Source: an uncultured Oscillospiraceae bacterium (GTDB lineage: Bacteria; Bacillota; Clostridia; Oscillospirales; Oscillospiraceae). Taken from it: DNA of 64,000 nt. Under the pieces are notes generated by a model that was not told the origin of the DNA, did not search any database, and was given only the letters and a program-made list of their open reading frames with translations. The stretch's first letter is position 1; each line of letters begins with the position of its first letter. Below, one piece after another: positions 1 through 7,944 of this stretch. The DNA is taken from positions 1-64,000 of the forward strand of contig CALWXB010000007.1 in assembly GCA_944385405.1 (NCBI GenBank). Direction: 5' to 3'. The position numbers were made by a program, and so were the translations under genes.

Positions 1-666
1 CGTCCCGCCGTCCCGGTAGACGGCCAGATACCCCGTCTCCGTGGGCCGCAGATCCGTGAGCTGCCCCTCCGGGCGGTCCCGGAGGGCGTCGTAGACCGCC
101 CGGGGCACGGTGCCGGAGTAGGAGAGGCGGCAGTCCGTCTCCTCCACCCGGACGGTGCCGGAATCCGTGAGGGCATACCGGGCGGCGGGGCGGTTCACGC
201 CCGCGTCCGCCGCCTTCACAAAAAGCGCCCCGGCCACGGCCTCCTCCGCCAGCATCACCCGGCTTTGGATCTCCGGCGGGCGCAGCACCCACCGCTCCCC
301 GGCCAGGGACACGCACCATCTCCCCGCCAGGAGCAGCACTGCCACCGCCGCCGCAGCGGCAGCCAGGGCCGTGAGGTTCCATCCCAGGCTCCGCCGGGCC
401 TGACGGCCCGCCAGAGTCAGCGCCTCCCGGAGGGTGCCCTCCGCCTCCGGCACCGGCTCCCGGGCCCCATCCAGCAGCTCGGTAACAGTGAGGCCCAGGG
501 CGTCCGCCAATGGGACGAGCAGCGCCACGTCGGGCAGTCCCGCGCCCCGCTCCCACTTGGAGACCGTCCGGTCCGAGATGTGGAGATGCTCCGCCAGCTG
601 CCGCTGGGTCCAGCCCTTCTCCCGCCGGGCCCGGGCGATGCGCTGGCCCACGGCTTTTGCGTCCAT
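1..666 (-). CDS. Membrane-anchored XRE-family transcriptional regulator (partial, C-terminus off the left edge)
   Basis: The 222 visible residues start at an ATG reading MDAKAVGQRIARARREKGWT. Residues 1-65 form a Cro/C1-type helix-turn-helix (TQRQLAEHLHISDRTVSKWE is the recognition region), followed by one hydrophobic helix at about residues 97-118 and an extracytoplasmic tail that runs off the window. The layout suggests a DNA-binding domain tethered to the membrane that senses an envelope signal; that role is inference. It is transcribed in the same direction as spoVAC, 79 bases downstream of it, so co-transcription is possible. I do not recognise the C-terminal domain. Confidence 0.8.
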   Translation of the reverse strand, partial: MDAKAVGQRIARARREKGWTQRQLAEHLHISDRTVSKWERGAGLPDVALLVPLADALGLTVTELLDGAREPVPEAEGTLREALTLAGRQARRSLGWNLTALAAAAAAVAVLLLAGRWCVSLAGERWVLRPPEIQSRVMLAEEAVAGALFVKAADAGVNRPAARYALTDSGTVRVEETDCRLSYSGTVPRAVYDALRDRPEGQLTDLRPTETGYLAVYRDGGT

Positions 667-745
667 GGTCCTTCCCCCTTTCCCTATGGAAAGAGGATAC
701 CAGAACCGCGCCGGGAACGCAACAAACGCACCGTAGAGTCCGCCG

Positions 746-1183
746 CTATCCCAGCAGCAGCAAGACGACGCCGTATACCGCGCTGGCCAGTGTGCCGAAC
801 ACGATCACCGGCCCCGCCACCTGGAACATCTTCGCCGCCATGCCGGTGATGAAGCCCTCGCTCTTGAAGTCCAGGGCCGGGGAGGCCACAGCGTTGGCAA
901 ACCCGGTGATGGGCACCAGCGTCCCGGCCCCGCCGAAGCGGGCCAGCTTGTTATAGAGGTTCAGCCCCGTCAAAAGGGCGGAGAGCGCCACCAGGGTGCA
1001 GGAGGTGGCGGTGCCGGCGTCCTCCAGGGGAAGGCCCGATGCGATCCACCCGTTCTGGATGGCCTGTCCCAGCACGCAGATGAGGCCTCCCACCAGAAAG
1101 GCCAGAGCGGTGTCCCGGACGATGGGGGACGGCGGGGCCAGCCGGTTTGCAAGGGTCTGGTATTCCTCCGGCGTCATATCCAT
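746..1183 (-). CDS. spoVAC: Stage V sporulation protein AC
   Basis: SpoVAC is a core membrane subunit of the SpoVA channel, which moves Ca-dipicolinate across the forespore inner membrane during spore formation and germination. The 145-residue protein matches the family in length and has diagnostic segments FLVGGLICVLGQ, DAGTATSCTLVALSALLTG, ITGFANAVASPALDFKSEGF and a final hydrophobic helix. I chose the ATG reading MDMTPEEY because GGGAGG lies seven bases upstream; an in-frame start five codons earlier has no ribosome site. SpoVAD and SpoVAE, usually adjacent, are absent on both sides. A forespore-type promoter lies about 30 bases upstream. Confidence 0.93.
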   Translation of the reverse strand: MDMTPEEYQTLANRLAPPSPIVRDTALAFLVGGLICVLGQAIQNGWIASGLPLEDAGTATSCTLVALSALLTGLNLYNKLARFGGAGTLVPITGFANAVASPALDFKSEGFITGMAAKMFQVAGPVIVFGTLASAVYGVVLLLLG

Positions 1184-1212
1184 GAAGATCCCTCCCATTC
1201 ACTTGTTTTTCC

Positions 1213-1241
1213 CAGTGTGCCCCGGCGGGGCGGGAATATGC
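1213..1241 (-). promoter_or_regulatory. Candidate sigma-G/sigma-F promoter for spoVAC
   Basis: On the minus strand GCATA is followed after 17 bases by CACACTG, which fits the forespore -35 GHATR and approximates the -10 CATNHTA. It ends about 30 bases before the spoVAC start codon. spoVA genes are known sigma-G targets; assignment here is by motif only. Confidence 0.5.
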
Positions 1242-1245
1242 GTCC

Positions 1246-1274
1246 TTGCAATCGGCGGCGGAACGCGGTAGACT
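1246..1274 (+). promoter_or_regulatory. Sigma-A type promoter for hemW
   Basis: TTGCAA, 17-base spacer, TAGACT. It ends 30 bases before the hemW start and is back to back with the spoVAC promoter. Confidence 0.6.
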
Positions 1275-1304
1275 AAAGAGAACGAGAAACCGGGAGGGAC
1301 CGCC

Positions 1305-2516
1305 ATGAAGGAAGCGTTGCCGACTCTGGGGCTGTACATCCACATCCCCTTCTGCGCCCACAAGTGCGATTACTGTGACTTTTACTCCCTGGCCGGGCAA
1401 TCCGGCCGGATGGACGACTATGTAGAGGCCCTCTGCGCCCATCTGACGGAGACGGCCCCCTTTGCCGCGGGCCACCGGGTGGACAGCGTGTATTTCGGCG
1501 GCGGCACCCCCTCCCTGCTGGGGGAAAAGCGGCTCATCCGTATCCTCAAGACCATCCTCAAGCGCTATAAGGTGGCAAAGGACGCGGAGATCACCCTGGA
1601 GGCCAACCCCGACTCCGCCGGGGACTGGAAAGCCCTGCGCGCCCTGCGCCGGGCGGGATTCAACCGTCTCTCCCTGGGGATGCAGTCCGCCAGCGACGAA
1701 GAGCTTGCCGCCATCGGCCGCATCCACACCGCCCGCCAGACGGAGGAAGCGGTGGAGGCGGCCCGGAAGGCGAAATTCGAAAACCTCTCCCTGGACCTCA
1801 TCTACGGCCTGCCGGGGCAGACGCCGGAGCAGTGGCGGGAGAACCTCTCCGCCGCGGTGTCTCTGCACCCGGAGCACCTGAGCTGCTACGGGCTGAAGGT
1901 AGAGGAGGGCACGCCCCTCTTTGCCCGCCGGGACACCGCGCGCCTCCCGGGGGACGAGCTCCAGGCGGACATGTACCTCTACACCGTGGAGTTCCTCTCG
2001 GAGATGGGCTATGCCCAGTACGAGATCTCCAACTTCGCCAAGCCCGGCCGGGAGTCCCGGCACAACCTGAAGTACTGGACATTGGAGGAGTACGCGGGCT
2101 TCGGCCCCGGGGCCCACTCGGACTTCGGCGGCGTGCGCTACGCCTATGCCCGGGACCTGGAGGGGTACATCCAGGGGGTCCGGAGCCACGCCCCCATGCT
2201 CTCGGAGAGCGAGCGCATCCCGCCTCTGGAGCGGGACACGGAGTGGATCATGCTGGGACTGCGGACGGTCCGGGGCCTGGATCCCAAGGTCTTTGAGCGC
2301 CGGTTCCGCCGCCGCTTTTCCTGCTTCCTGCCCTTCCTGGAGCAGTGCCGGGAGGCGGGCTACGCCGTGTGTGAGGAGGACCGCTGGCACCTGACCCCCC
2401 GGGGCTTCCTGGTGTCCAACCAGATCATCTCCGGCATGCTGGACGCCCTGGCGGAGGAAAAGCGCCGCCGGGCGGAGGCCGCCGCCCGGGGCGATTTCCG
2501 GGTGCAGCTGGACTAG
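1305..2516 (+). CDS. hemW: Radical SAM heme chaperone HemW
   Basis: HemW is a radical SAM protein related to oxygen-independent coproporphyrinogen III oxidase (HemN) that binds and transfers heme rather than oxidising porphyrin. The 403-residue protein has the HemN/HemW start LGLYIHIPFCAHKCDYCDF with the CxxxCxxC cluster ligands at about residues 18-25, then VYFGGGTPSLL, LSLGMQSASDEEL and a C-terminal HemN domain with ISNFAKPG and GFGPGAHS. Length suits HemW. The start has GGGAGGGACC just upstream. The next gene follows after 8 bases, so the two are probably co-transcribed. In many Firmicutes hemW sits beside hrcA-dnaK; here it is 15 kb away from them. Confidence 0.9.
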   Translation: MKEALPTLGLYIHIPFCAHKCDYCDFYSLAGQSGRMDDYVEALCAHLTETAPFAAGHRVDSVYFGGGTPSLLGEKRLIRILKTILKRYKVAKDAEITLEANPDSAGDWKALRALRRAGFNRLSLGMQSASDEELAAIGRIHTARQTEEAVEAARKAKFENLSLDLIYGLPGQTPEQWRENLSAAVSLHPEHLSCYGLKVEEGTPLFARRDTARLPGDELQADMYLYTVEFLSEMGYAQYEISNFAKPGRESRHNLKYWTLEEYAGFGPGAHSDFGGVRYAYARDLEGYIQGVRSHAPMLSESERIPPLERDTEWIMLGLRTVRGLDPKVFERRFRRRFSCFLPFLEQCREAGYAVCEEDRWHLTPRGFLVSNQIISGMLDALAEEKRRRAEAAARGDFRVQLD

Positions 2517-2524
2517 GAGGTCGT

Positions 2525-3553
2525 ATGCACGTTTATTCCGCGGGCCAGTGGGTCCTGCTGTTTTTCTTCTATTGCTTCTGCGGCTGGGTGTGGGAGTCGT
2601 GCTACGTCTCGGCCTGCCAGCGCCGGTGGGTGAACCGGGGGTTCCTCCACGGTCCCCTGCTGCCCATCTACGGCTCCGGCGCCATCATGATCCTCTTCGT
2701 CACGCTGCCGGCGGAGCGCTTTCCCGCCCTGGTGTGGCTGCTGGGTCTGCTGGCGGCCACGGCGCTGGAGTACGTCACCGGCGCGGTGATGGAGCGGCTC
2801 TTCCGGGTGCGGTACTGGGATTACTCCAAGCACCGCTTTAATTTGAACGGCCACATCTGCCTGAGCAGCTCCATCGCCTGGGGCTTTTTCTCGCTGCTGC
2901 TGGTCTACGGCATCCATCCCCCGGTGGGGCGGCTGCTGGCGGACCTGCCCGCCTTCCTGGTGGACCCCCTGGCCCTGGCGCTGACGGCGGCCTTCACGGC
3001 GGACGTGATGCGCTCCGTCCAGGAGGCCCTGGACCTGCGGGAGACGCTCCTTCGTCTGACGGAGGAAAACGAGGAGCTGCGGCGTCTGGCCAAGCGGGCG
3101 GAGGTGGCGGCGGCCTTTGCAGAGGACGACCTACGCCGCTTCCGGGAAAAAACGGATCTGGACGCCCAGCGGCTGCGGCAGCGGGTGGAAGCCTACCTGC
3201 ACCAGGAGGCCCGGGCCCGGGAGAAGCGGCGGCTGCAGCGCCGGGAGATCGAGGAGCTGCGCCTGCGGCAGCGGGCCCAGGCCCGGATGGAGATCCTGGA
3301 CGCCATCTCCGACGCGCTGGAGAGCGCCCGTGCCCGGGCGGAGGGCTCCGGCGAGGCACTGGAGCGGCGGAAGGCGGAGCTTTCCGAGGCGCTGGAGCGG
3401 GTGCGGCAGCGCCGTGACCGCGAGCAGCACCGGAGCATCCGCAGCTACCGCGGCTCTTTGCGGCTGCTGCGAAGCAACCCCACCGCCCACGCCCGGGGGC
3501 TGGACGAGGCCCTGGACGCCCTGCGCAGCCTCAGCGACAAGCTCCAGAAGTGA
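2525..3553 (+). CDS. CmpB-like multi-spanning membrane protein with long C-terminal coiled coil
   Basis: The N-terminal 165 residues resemble the putative ABC-transporter type IV family (ABC_trans_CmpB, PF06541): several hydrophobic helices with family signatures FCGWVWESCYVS, RRWVNRGFLHGPLLPIYG, LEYVTGAVMERLF and RYWDYS. From about residue 170 to 325 the protein is an uninterrupted, charged, heptad-rich helix full of E, R, L and A, predicted to be a cytoplasmic coiled coil. The molecular function of the family is not established. No ATPase gene lies beside it. AGGAGG precedes the ATG closely, and a strong terminator follows, so it ends the hemW transcript. Confidence 0.75.
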   Translation: MHVYSAGQWVLLFFFYCFCGWVWESCYVSACQRRWVNRGFLHGPLLPIYGSGAIMILFVTLPAERFPALVWLLGLLAATALEYVTGAVMERLFRVRYWDYSKHRFNLNGHICLSSSIAWGFFSLLLVYGIHPPVGRLLADLPAFLVDPLALALTAAFTADVMRSVQEALDLRETLLRLTEENEELRRLAKRAEVAAAFAEDDLRRFREKTDLDAQRLRQRVEAYLHQEARAREKRRLQRREIEELRLRQRAQARMEILDAISDALESARARAEGSGEALERRKAELSEALERVRQRRDREQHRSIRSYRGSLRLLRSNPTAHARGLDEALDALRSLSDKLQK

Positions 3554-3556
3554 AGC

Positions 3557-3592
3557 AAGACCTCCGCGCCATGAGGCGCGGAGGTCTTTTCT
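3557..3592 (+). terminator. Rho-independent terminator of the hemW operon
   Basis: A perfect 14-base-pair stem (AAGACCTCCGCGCC paired with its complement, loop ATGA) runs into TTTTCTT. It lies between convergent genes; the minus side lacks a T tract. Confidence 0.85.
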
Positions 3593-4956
3593 TACGTTCC
3601 GGTCTCCTCCCCGAAATCCAGCGCCCGGCGGATCACCGGGAAGTATACCGCCGCGGTGACCAGAGGGCCCAGCACGTCGGACACCGGCTGGGCGTAAAAG
3701 GTCGCCCGGACGCCGAAGGCGGCGGGCAGAAGGAAGAGGGCCGCGAAGTACACCGCCTTGCGGAAGGTGGAAAGAGGCAGCGACACCTGGGGAAGGCCCA
3801 TGCCGGTGAATCCGTCCACCAGGGCGTACTGGAGGCCCAGGGGGATGATGGCCAGAGTGCAGACGCGGATGGCGGACAGGGCCTCCGCCGCCAGCACCAC
3901 TTCCCGGGTGAAGAGGGCCACGAAGAGCCCGCCGGCCACCCGGGCCAGAACGAACAGCACCGCCGTGTATCCCACGCACATCATGGCGATGACCCGCTGG
4001 GCGCCCAGGATGCGGTCCCGCCGCCGGGCGCCGAAGTTAAACGCCAGGATGGTCTGGGTGCCGCCGGAGATGCCCCCCAGGGGCATGGTCACCACCAGCA
4101 TGAAGCTCTGGGCGATGGTGGCGCAGCCGATCATGCGGTCCCCCAGCTCCGCCCCGCCGTAGCGCTGGAGCACGGCGTTCATGGCGATGATCATGACGTT
4201 GTCCACGGCGGTGATGAGGAAGGGCGTGACACCGGTGAAGAGGATGCGGCCCATGAGCCGGAGGTCATAGCCCCCGAAGGTGATGGGGATGGGCACCTGC
4301 CGGCTGAAGAGGAAGCGCAGTACGTAGAGGCAGCTGGCCAGCTGGGAGACCACCGTGGCCACCGCCGCCCCCACCACCCCCAGGTCCAGGGCAAAGATGA
4401 AGACAGGGTCCAGGGCGATGTTCAGCGCCGCCCCCAGCATCACGGAGAGCATGCCCTTGCGGGCATAGCCCTGGCAGATGACGAACTGGTTGAGGCCCAG
4501 GGCCAGCAGGTTGCACACCGTACCGCAGACGTAGGCGGTGAAATAGGTCTCCGCATATGGGTAGGTGATCTCGCTGGCCCCGAAGGCCAGCAGCATGGGC
4601 CGCCGCAGCGGCAGCACCAGGGCCGTGAGGGCCACGCCGAAGAGGCACAGCAGAAGGAAGCTGTTGGCCAGGATCTTCCGGGCCTCCTCCTGCTTCCCCG
4701 CCCCCATGCGGATGCTCATCAGCGGCGCGCCGCCCACGCCCACCCAGAACGCCGCCGCGCCGATCATGGTCACCACGGGACCGCACACCCCCACCCCCGC
4801 CAGGGCGGTGTCCCCCACCAGAGGGATGTGGCTGATGTAGATCCGGTCCACGATGCTGTAAAGCACGCTGACGAACTGGGCCAGCATGCTGGGGATGGCG
4901 ATGCGCCGCACCAGGGTGCCCACGGGGTCGGTGCCCAGGTTGTTTTCCAGCTTCAT
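3592..4956 (-). CDS. MATE family efflux transporter (first copy)
   Basis: MATE proteins are 12-helix cation-coupled exporters of drugs and metabolites. This 454-residue protein has two similar six-helix halves with family landmarks DPVGTLVRRIAIPSMLAQFV at the N-terminus, SIVDRIYISH, GVGGAPLMSIRMGAG and, in the second half, GGISGGTQTILAFNFGARR. I chose the ATG reading MKLENNLG; AGGAGG lies 12 bases upstream, whereas the longer frame opens with a TTG that would lie within that site. It stands alone between a hairpin and the hemW terminator. A second MATE gene near 53 kb is only distantly similar. Substrate unknown. Confidence 0.9.
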   Translation of the reverse strand: MKLENNLGTDPVGTLVRRIAIPSMLAQFVSVLYSIVDRIYISHIPLVGDTALAGVGVCGPVVTMIGAAAFWVGVGGAPLMSIRMGAGKQEEARKILANSFLLLCLFGVALTALVLPLRRPMLLAFGASEITYPYAETYFTAYVCGTVCNLLALGLNQFVICQGYARKGMLSVMLGAALNIALDPVFIFALDLGVVGAAVATVVSQLASCLYVLRFLFSRQVPIPITFGGYDLRLMGRILFTGVTPFLITAVDNVMIIAMNAVLQRYGGAELGDRMIGCATIAQSFMLVVTMPLGGISGGTQTILAFNFGARRRDRILGAQRVIAMMCVGYTAVLFVLARVAGGLFVALFTREVVLAAEALSAIRVCTLAIIPLGLQYALVDGFTGMGLPQVSLPLSTFRKAVYFAALFLLPAAFGVRATFYAQPVSDVLGPLVTAAVYFPVIRRALDFGEETGT

Positions 4957-4990
4957 GGGAAGATATGACCTCCTGCACAATGAAACATTC

Positions 4991-5022
4991 AGGGCTGCCG
5001 GAGCCCACGCTCCGGCAGCCCT
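4991..5022 (-). terminator. Strong hairpin after the mutY-tdk operon
   Basis: A 14-base-pair perfect stem with a four-base loop lies between the stop of the radical SAM gene and the MATE start. The minus-strand flank (GAATGTTTCA) is only weakly T-rich, so it may be a terminator or attenuator. Confidence 0.5.
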
Positions 5023-5058
5023 TCCATTATAGCCGTGTTTTTGGGTTTTGCAAGAGGG

Positions 5059-5931
5059 TCACAGGCCCCGGCCGTCGAATTCCGGGGTATACTCCTCCCG
5101 GGCGGAGGTCCGCTCCTGGGTGTAGCCGTCGGTGATGCCGCAGTTTTCCATGTAGGCCACGGCGGCGCGGTACTCCGCCGCCGTCACGTGGCGGGCCAGA
5201 TTCCCCGCCGCCCCGGGCTGGGGGGTGTACTGGCTCATGAGGGAAAAGAGCACGTCCCCGGGGGAGAAGTGCTCCGCCACCCAGTCGATGCACCGGCGGG
5301 TGTTCTCCAGCTCCCCGGGCAGCAGCAGGTGGCGGATCACCACCCCCCGGCGGAGCATGCCGTTTTCCATCACATACGGCCCCGTCTGGCGGAACATCTC
5401 CAGAATGGCCGGGGCGGCCCACCGGAAGTAGTCCGCCGCGCCGGAGTATCTCCGGGCGGGTTCCTCCAGGGCGTATTTCAGGTCCGGCAGATAGATCTGC
5501 ACCTTCCCCTCCAGCAGCCGCAGCGTCTCAACGCGCTCGTAGCCGCCGCAGTTCCACACCACCGGCACCGGCCATTCCTCGTCCCCCAATGCCTCCAGCA
5601 CCGCCGGGACGAAGTGGGTGGCCGTCACCAGGTCCAGACACGACGCCCCCTGGCCGATAAGGTCCCAAAAGACCGCCCGCAGCCGCTGCGGCGTTAGGTC
5701 CGTCCCCTCCCCGCCCAGGGAGATGGGGGCGTTCTGGCAGAAGCAGCACCGCAGCGAGCACCCGGAGAAGAACACCGTCCCGGCGCCCTTGTCCCCCACG
5801 AGACACGGCTCCTCCCATTTGTGGAGCATGGCCCGGGCGGCCCGGGGCGTCAGGCTCTGACCGCACAGGCCCCCCGCCGCCGTCTCGGTGCGCTCCGCCC
5901 GGCACCGGCGGGGACAGAGCTCACAGATCAT
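5059..5931 (-). CDS. PflX-like radical SAM protein
   Basis: This 290-residue protein resembles the uncharacterised PflX / COG1313 family, related to pyruvate formate-lyase activating enzyme. It opens with a cysteine cluster MICELCPRRC and LCGQ, and carries the radical SAM motif FFSGCSLRCCFCQN (CxxxCxxC) at about residues 55-68, then VVWNCGGYE and YLPDLKYA, typical of the family. The substrate is unknown; a glycyl-radical-activase-like role is family analogy only. Its ATG overlaps the 3' end of tdk by 11 bases, so translation is probably coupled and it is the last gene of the mutY operon. Confidence 0.82.
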   Translation of the reverse strand: MICELCPRRCRAERTETAAGGLCGQSLTPRAARAMLHKWEEPCLVGDKGAGTVFFSGCSLRCCFCQNAPISLGGEGTDLTPQRLRAVFWDLIGQGASCLDLVTATHFVPAVLEALGDEEWPVPVVWNCGGYERVETLRLLEGKVQIYLPDLKYALEEPARRYSGAADYFRWAAPAILEMFRQTGPYVMENGMLRRGVVIRHLLLPGELENTRRCIDWVAEHFSPGDVLFSLMSQYTPQPGAAGNLARHVTAAEYRAAVAYMENCGITDGYTQERTSAREEYTPEFDGRGL

Positions 5932-6511
5932 GGCGCGCCCGGAAGTCCGGCCCCAGGTCCCCCGCCATCCAGTGGCGGCGGCAGAGGCCGATGTAGCGGT
6001 CGTTGCTGCCCAGCTCCACCTGTTGGCCCTCCTTGAGGACGCGGCCCTGGGCGTCGAACCGGGCGTTGAAGGCGGCCTTCCGGCCGCACCAGCACACCGT
6101 CTTGACCTCCTCCAGCTTGTCCGCCAGCACCAAAAGGGCCTCGCTGCCGGGGAACAGGTCTCCCCGGAAGTCCGCCCGCAGGCCGTAGCAGAGCACCGGG
6201 ATGTCCAGCTCGTCCACCAGGTGGACCAGGTAGAGGACCTCCTCCCTGGTGAGGAACTGGGCCTCGTCCACGATGACGCAGGCGCACTGGGTCAGCTCCA
6301 TGACGGACAGGGCCTGCAGCTCGTCAAAGTAGATGCACGGGTGGGTGAGGCCGATGCGGGAGACCACCATGTGGTCCCCGTCCCGGGTGTCCAGCCGGGG
6401 CTTCACCAGCAGCGCCTTCTGGCCCCGCTCCTCGTAGTTGAACCGGGTCATCAGGGCGTTGGCCGTCTTGCTGGAGCCCATGGCCCCGTATTTGAAATAA
6501 AGCTGTGCCAT
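5921..6511 (-). CDS. tdk: Thymidine kinase
   Basis: Thymidine kinase (type II) phosphorylates thymidine to dTMP in the salvage pathway. The 196-residue protein has the P-loop GAMGSSKT at about residues 9-16, the Walker B/lid segment CVIVDEAQFL, YGLRADFRGDLFPGS, and zinc-binding cysteines in CWCGRKA and LCRRHW. Length fits the family. The start is the ATG reading MAQLYFKYG with AAGGAG upstream; the much longer upstream frame crosses the preceding gene and is not credible. It sits inside the mutY operon. Confidence 0.96.
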   Translation of the reverse strand: MAQLYFKYGAMGSSKTANALMTRFNYEERGQKALLVKPRLDTRDGDHMVVSRIGLTHPCIYFDELQALSVMELTQCACVIVDEAQFLTREEVLYLVHLVDELDIPVLCYGLRADFRGDLFPGSEALLVLADKLEEVKTVCWCGRKAAFNARFDAQGRVLKEGQQVELGSNDRYIGLCRRHWMAGDLGPDFRARHDL

Positions 6512-6528
6512 TGAATGTATCCTGCTCC

Positions 6529-6981
6529 TTACTGTGCTTGTTCTTCTGTCTCTTCGCTCCCGGGGGTCTCCTCCGGCGTCTCCTCCCACTGCGGTCTGGG
6601 CGGGGGCGTGACGTCCAGCACCAGCTTGCGGCAGTCCGGGCAGTGCCAGGCGGTCTTGTAGCTGGCGGAGAGTCCGCCCTCGGTATTGATGATCAGGGCG
6701 TCGGCAGCGTGGCCCCGGAGGCTCAGGGCCCGGGGCTTTTGCGTCTGCCAGTAGATCCACTGTCCGCTGATGAGATAGCCCCCCTGCATGGTGCCGCCGC
6801 ACCAGGGGCAGACCTGAGGTTCCGGCGCTTCCTCCGGCGGGGACGCAAAGCACTCCCTGAATTCCTTGGCCCAGGACTGCACGGTCTCCTGAAGGCTCTC
6901 CTTCTCCTGGTCGGGCGTCTCCTCCCGGCGTTGCGTCGGCGGACGGTCCCAGGGGTCCTCGCTCTTTTTCCAAAACGGCAT
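6529..6981 (-). CDS. Zinc-ribbon protein resembling DUF6487
   Basis: A 150-residue hydrophilic protein. A core segment contains CPWCGG, then GYLISGQWIYW, LIINTEGG and a second knuckle CPDCRK, so four cysteines form one zinc ribbon over about residues 58-120. The arrangement resembles DUF6487-type domains (recall, not searched). Both ends are acidic, low-complexity and rich in P, E and T. The start is the ATG with AGGAGG seven bases upstream; a GTG two codons earlier would nearly touch that site. It is between a 65-residue membrane peptide and tdk in one operon. Function unknown. Confidence 0.7.
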   Translation of the reverse strand: MPFWKKSEDPWDRPPTQRREETPDQEKESLQETVQSWAKEFRECFASPPEEAPEPQVCPWCGGTMQGGYLISGQWIYWQTQKPRALSLRGHAADALIINTEGGLSASYKTAWHCPDCRKLVLDVTPPPRPQWEETPEETPGSEETEEQAQ

Positions 6982-6983
6982 GC

Positions 6984-7181
6984 TCACGCCTCCTTGTCGT
7001 CCTCCCGGCCGCCGGAGCGGACGTGTCCATCAAAGGTCTCGCCGCTGCGCCGGGGCAGCCATGCAATGGGCGGCGGCACCGGGCGGCCGTGGTAGTAGCA
7101 CCAGAGCCACCGCACGCACCAGATGAGCTTGCGCGCCAGCACCAAAAGCAGCGCCGTCAGCCCCAGATTGATGAGTTCCAT
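6984..7181 (-). CDS. Small single-pass membrane protein, 65 residues
   Basis: The peptide MELINLGLTALLLVLARKLI begins with one hydrophobic helix, followed by an aromatic/basic segment (WCVRWLWCYYHGRP) and a polar tail. GGGAGG is seven bases before the ATG, which rejects a longer frame that would overlap the upstream gene. Its stop nearly abuts the next start. No family recognised; operon position with mutY and tdk is the only clue. Confidence 0.6.
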   Translation of the reverse strand: MELINLGLTALLLVLARKLIWCVRWLWCYYHGRPVPPPIAWLPRRSGETFDGHVRSGGREDDKEA

Positions 7182-7194
7182 CTCCGCGCCTCCC

Positions 7195-7944
7195 TCACCG
7201 GAAGATCCATCCGCTGCCGCCCTCCGGGTCCTGGGGATCCGGGCCCCAGGCGGCGGCGATGTCCAGCACGTCTCTCTCCGTGGGGGGACGCTCATACGCT
7301 TCTCCGCCCTGCCGGGGCAGCGCCCCGAAGCCCAGAGCGATCTCCTCCGCGGTCAGCGGCCCCTGGTCCCGCAGCACCGCGCCCCGTTCCCCGTCGTACG
7401 CGTAGGACCGGGTGCACCGCCCGCCGTCGTACCGGGCCCAGGCGTGGTACTCCGTCACGCGGTGGGTGGCGAAATATTCCACCGTGCCGAAGGCCGCGGC
7501 CAGACGCCGGGCCTGGTCCTCCTCCGCGCCGCCCAGGAGCACCACCCAGCCGCGGCAGGAAGCCAGGAACCGCTCCCCCGCATAGGCCGCCGCCACACCG
7601 GCGTTCCAGTCCGCCCGGCGGACCTGCGCGCCTCCCAGCGCCTGCAGCACAGCCTCGGGATCCTCACTGCGCACCGCCAGCCAGCTGAGCTTATAGCCGA
7701 AGGGCGACGGCTCCTCCGGCACCTCCTGGTAATCCACGGTGTATACCGGTCCCCGGAAATCCGGGGCCTTGTCCGGTCGCTCCGCCCGCCCGGCCTTCCC
7801 GGCGTCCTTCCCCCTCCGGCTCCGCCGCACCAGGGCCGCGATGCCCAGGCCCAGCAGCACCGGCCAGGCGATGCGCAAGATCACCAGCACCGCGGTGCCA
7901 AGCAGCTTCAATAGCCCCAGGGGCAGTCCCAACAGCCAGTTCAT
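7195..7944 (-). CDS. Membrane-anchored protein of unknown function
   Basis: A 249-residue protein with a hydrophobic N-terminal segment (about residues 3-40, probably one or two helices), a basic RRSRRGK stretch and then a soluble domain of about 200 residues containing YTVDYQEVPEEPSPFGYKLS, a segment with alternating hydrophobic residues (RGWVVLLGG) and VEYFATHRVTEYHAWARYDG. I do not recognise the fold. The ATG overlaps the mutY stop codon by four bases (ATGA), indicating translational coupling to mutY. Confidence 0.65.
   Translation of the reverse strand: MNWLLGLPLGLLKLLGTAVLVILRIAWPVLLGLGIAALVRRSRRGKDAGKAGRAERPDKAPDFRGPVYTVDYQEVPEEPSPFGYKLSWLAVRSEDPEAVLQALGGAQVRRADWNAGVAAAYAGERFLASCRGWVVLLGGAEEDQARRLAAAFGTVEYFATHRVTEYHAWARYDGGRCTRSYAYDGERGAVLRDQGPLTAEEIALGFGALPRQGGEAYERPPTERDVLDIAAAWGPDPQDPEGGSGWIFR

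Noticed and set aside
5921..7066. 381-residue thymidine-kinase fusion
   Set aside because: The extra N-terminal part is read in the wrong frame through two genes with their own ribosome sites; tdk has its own ATG and normal length.
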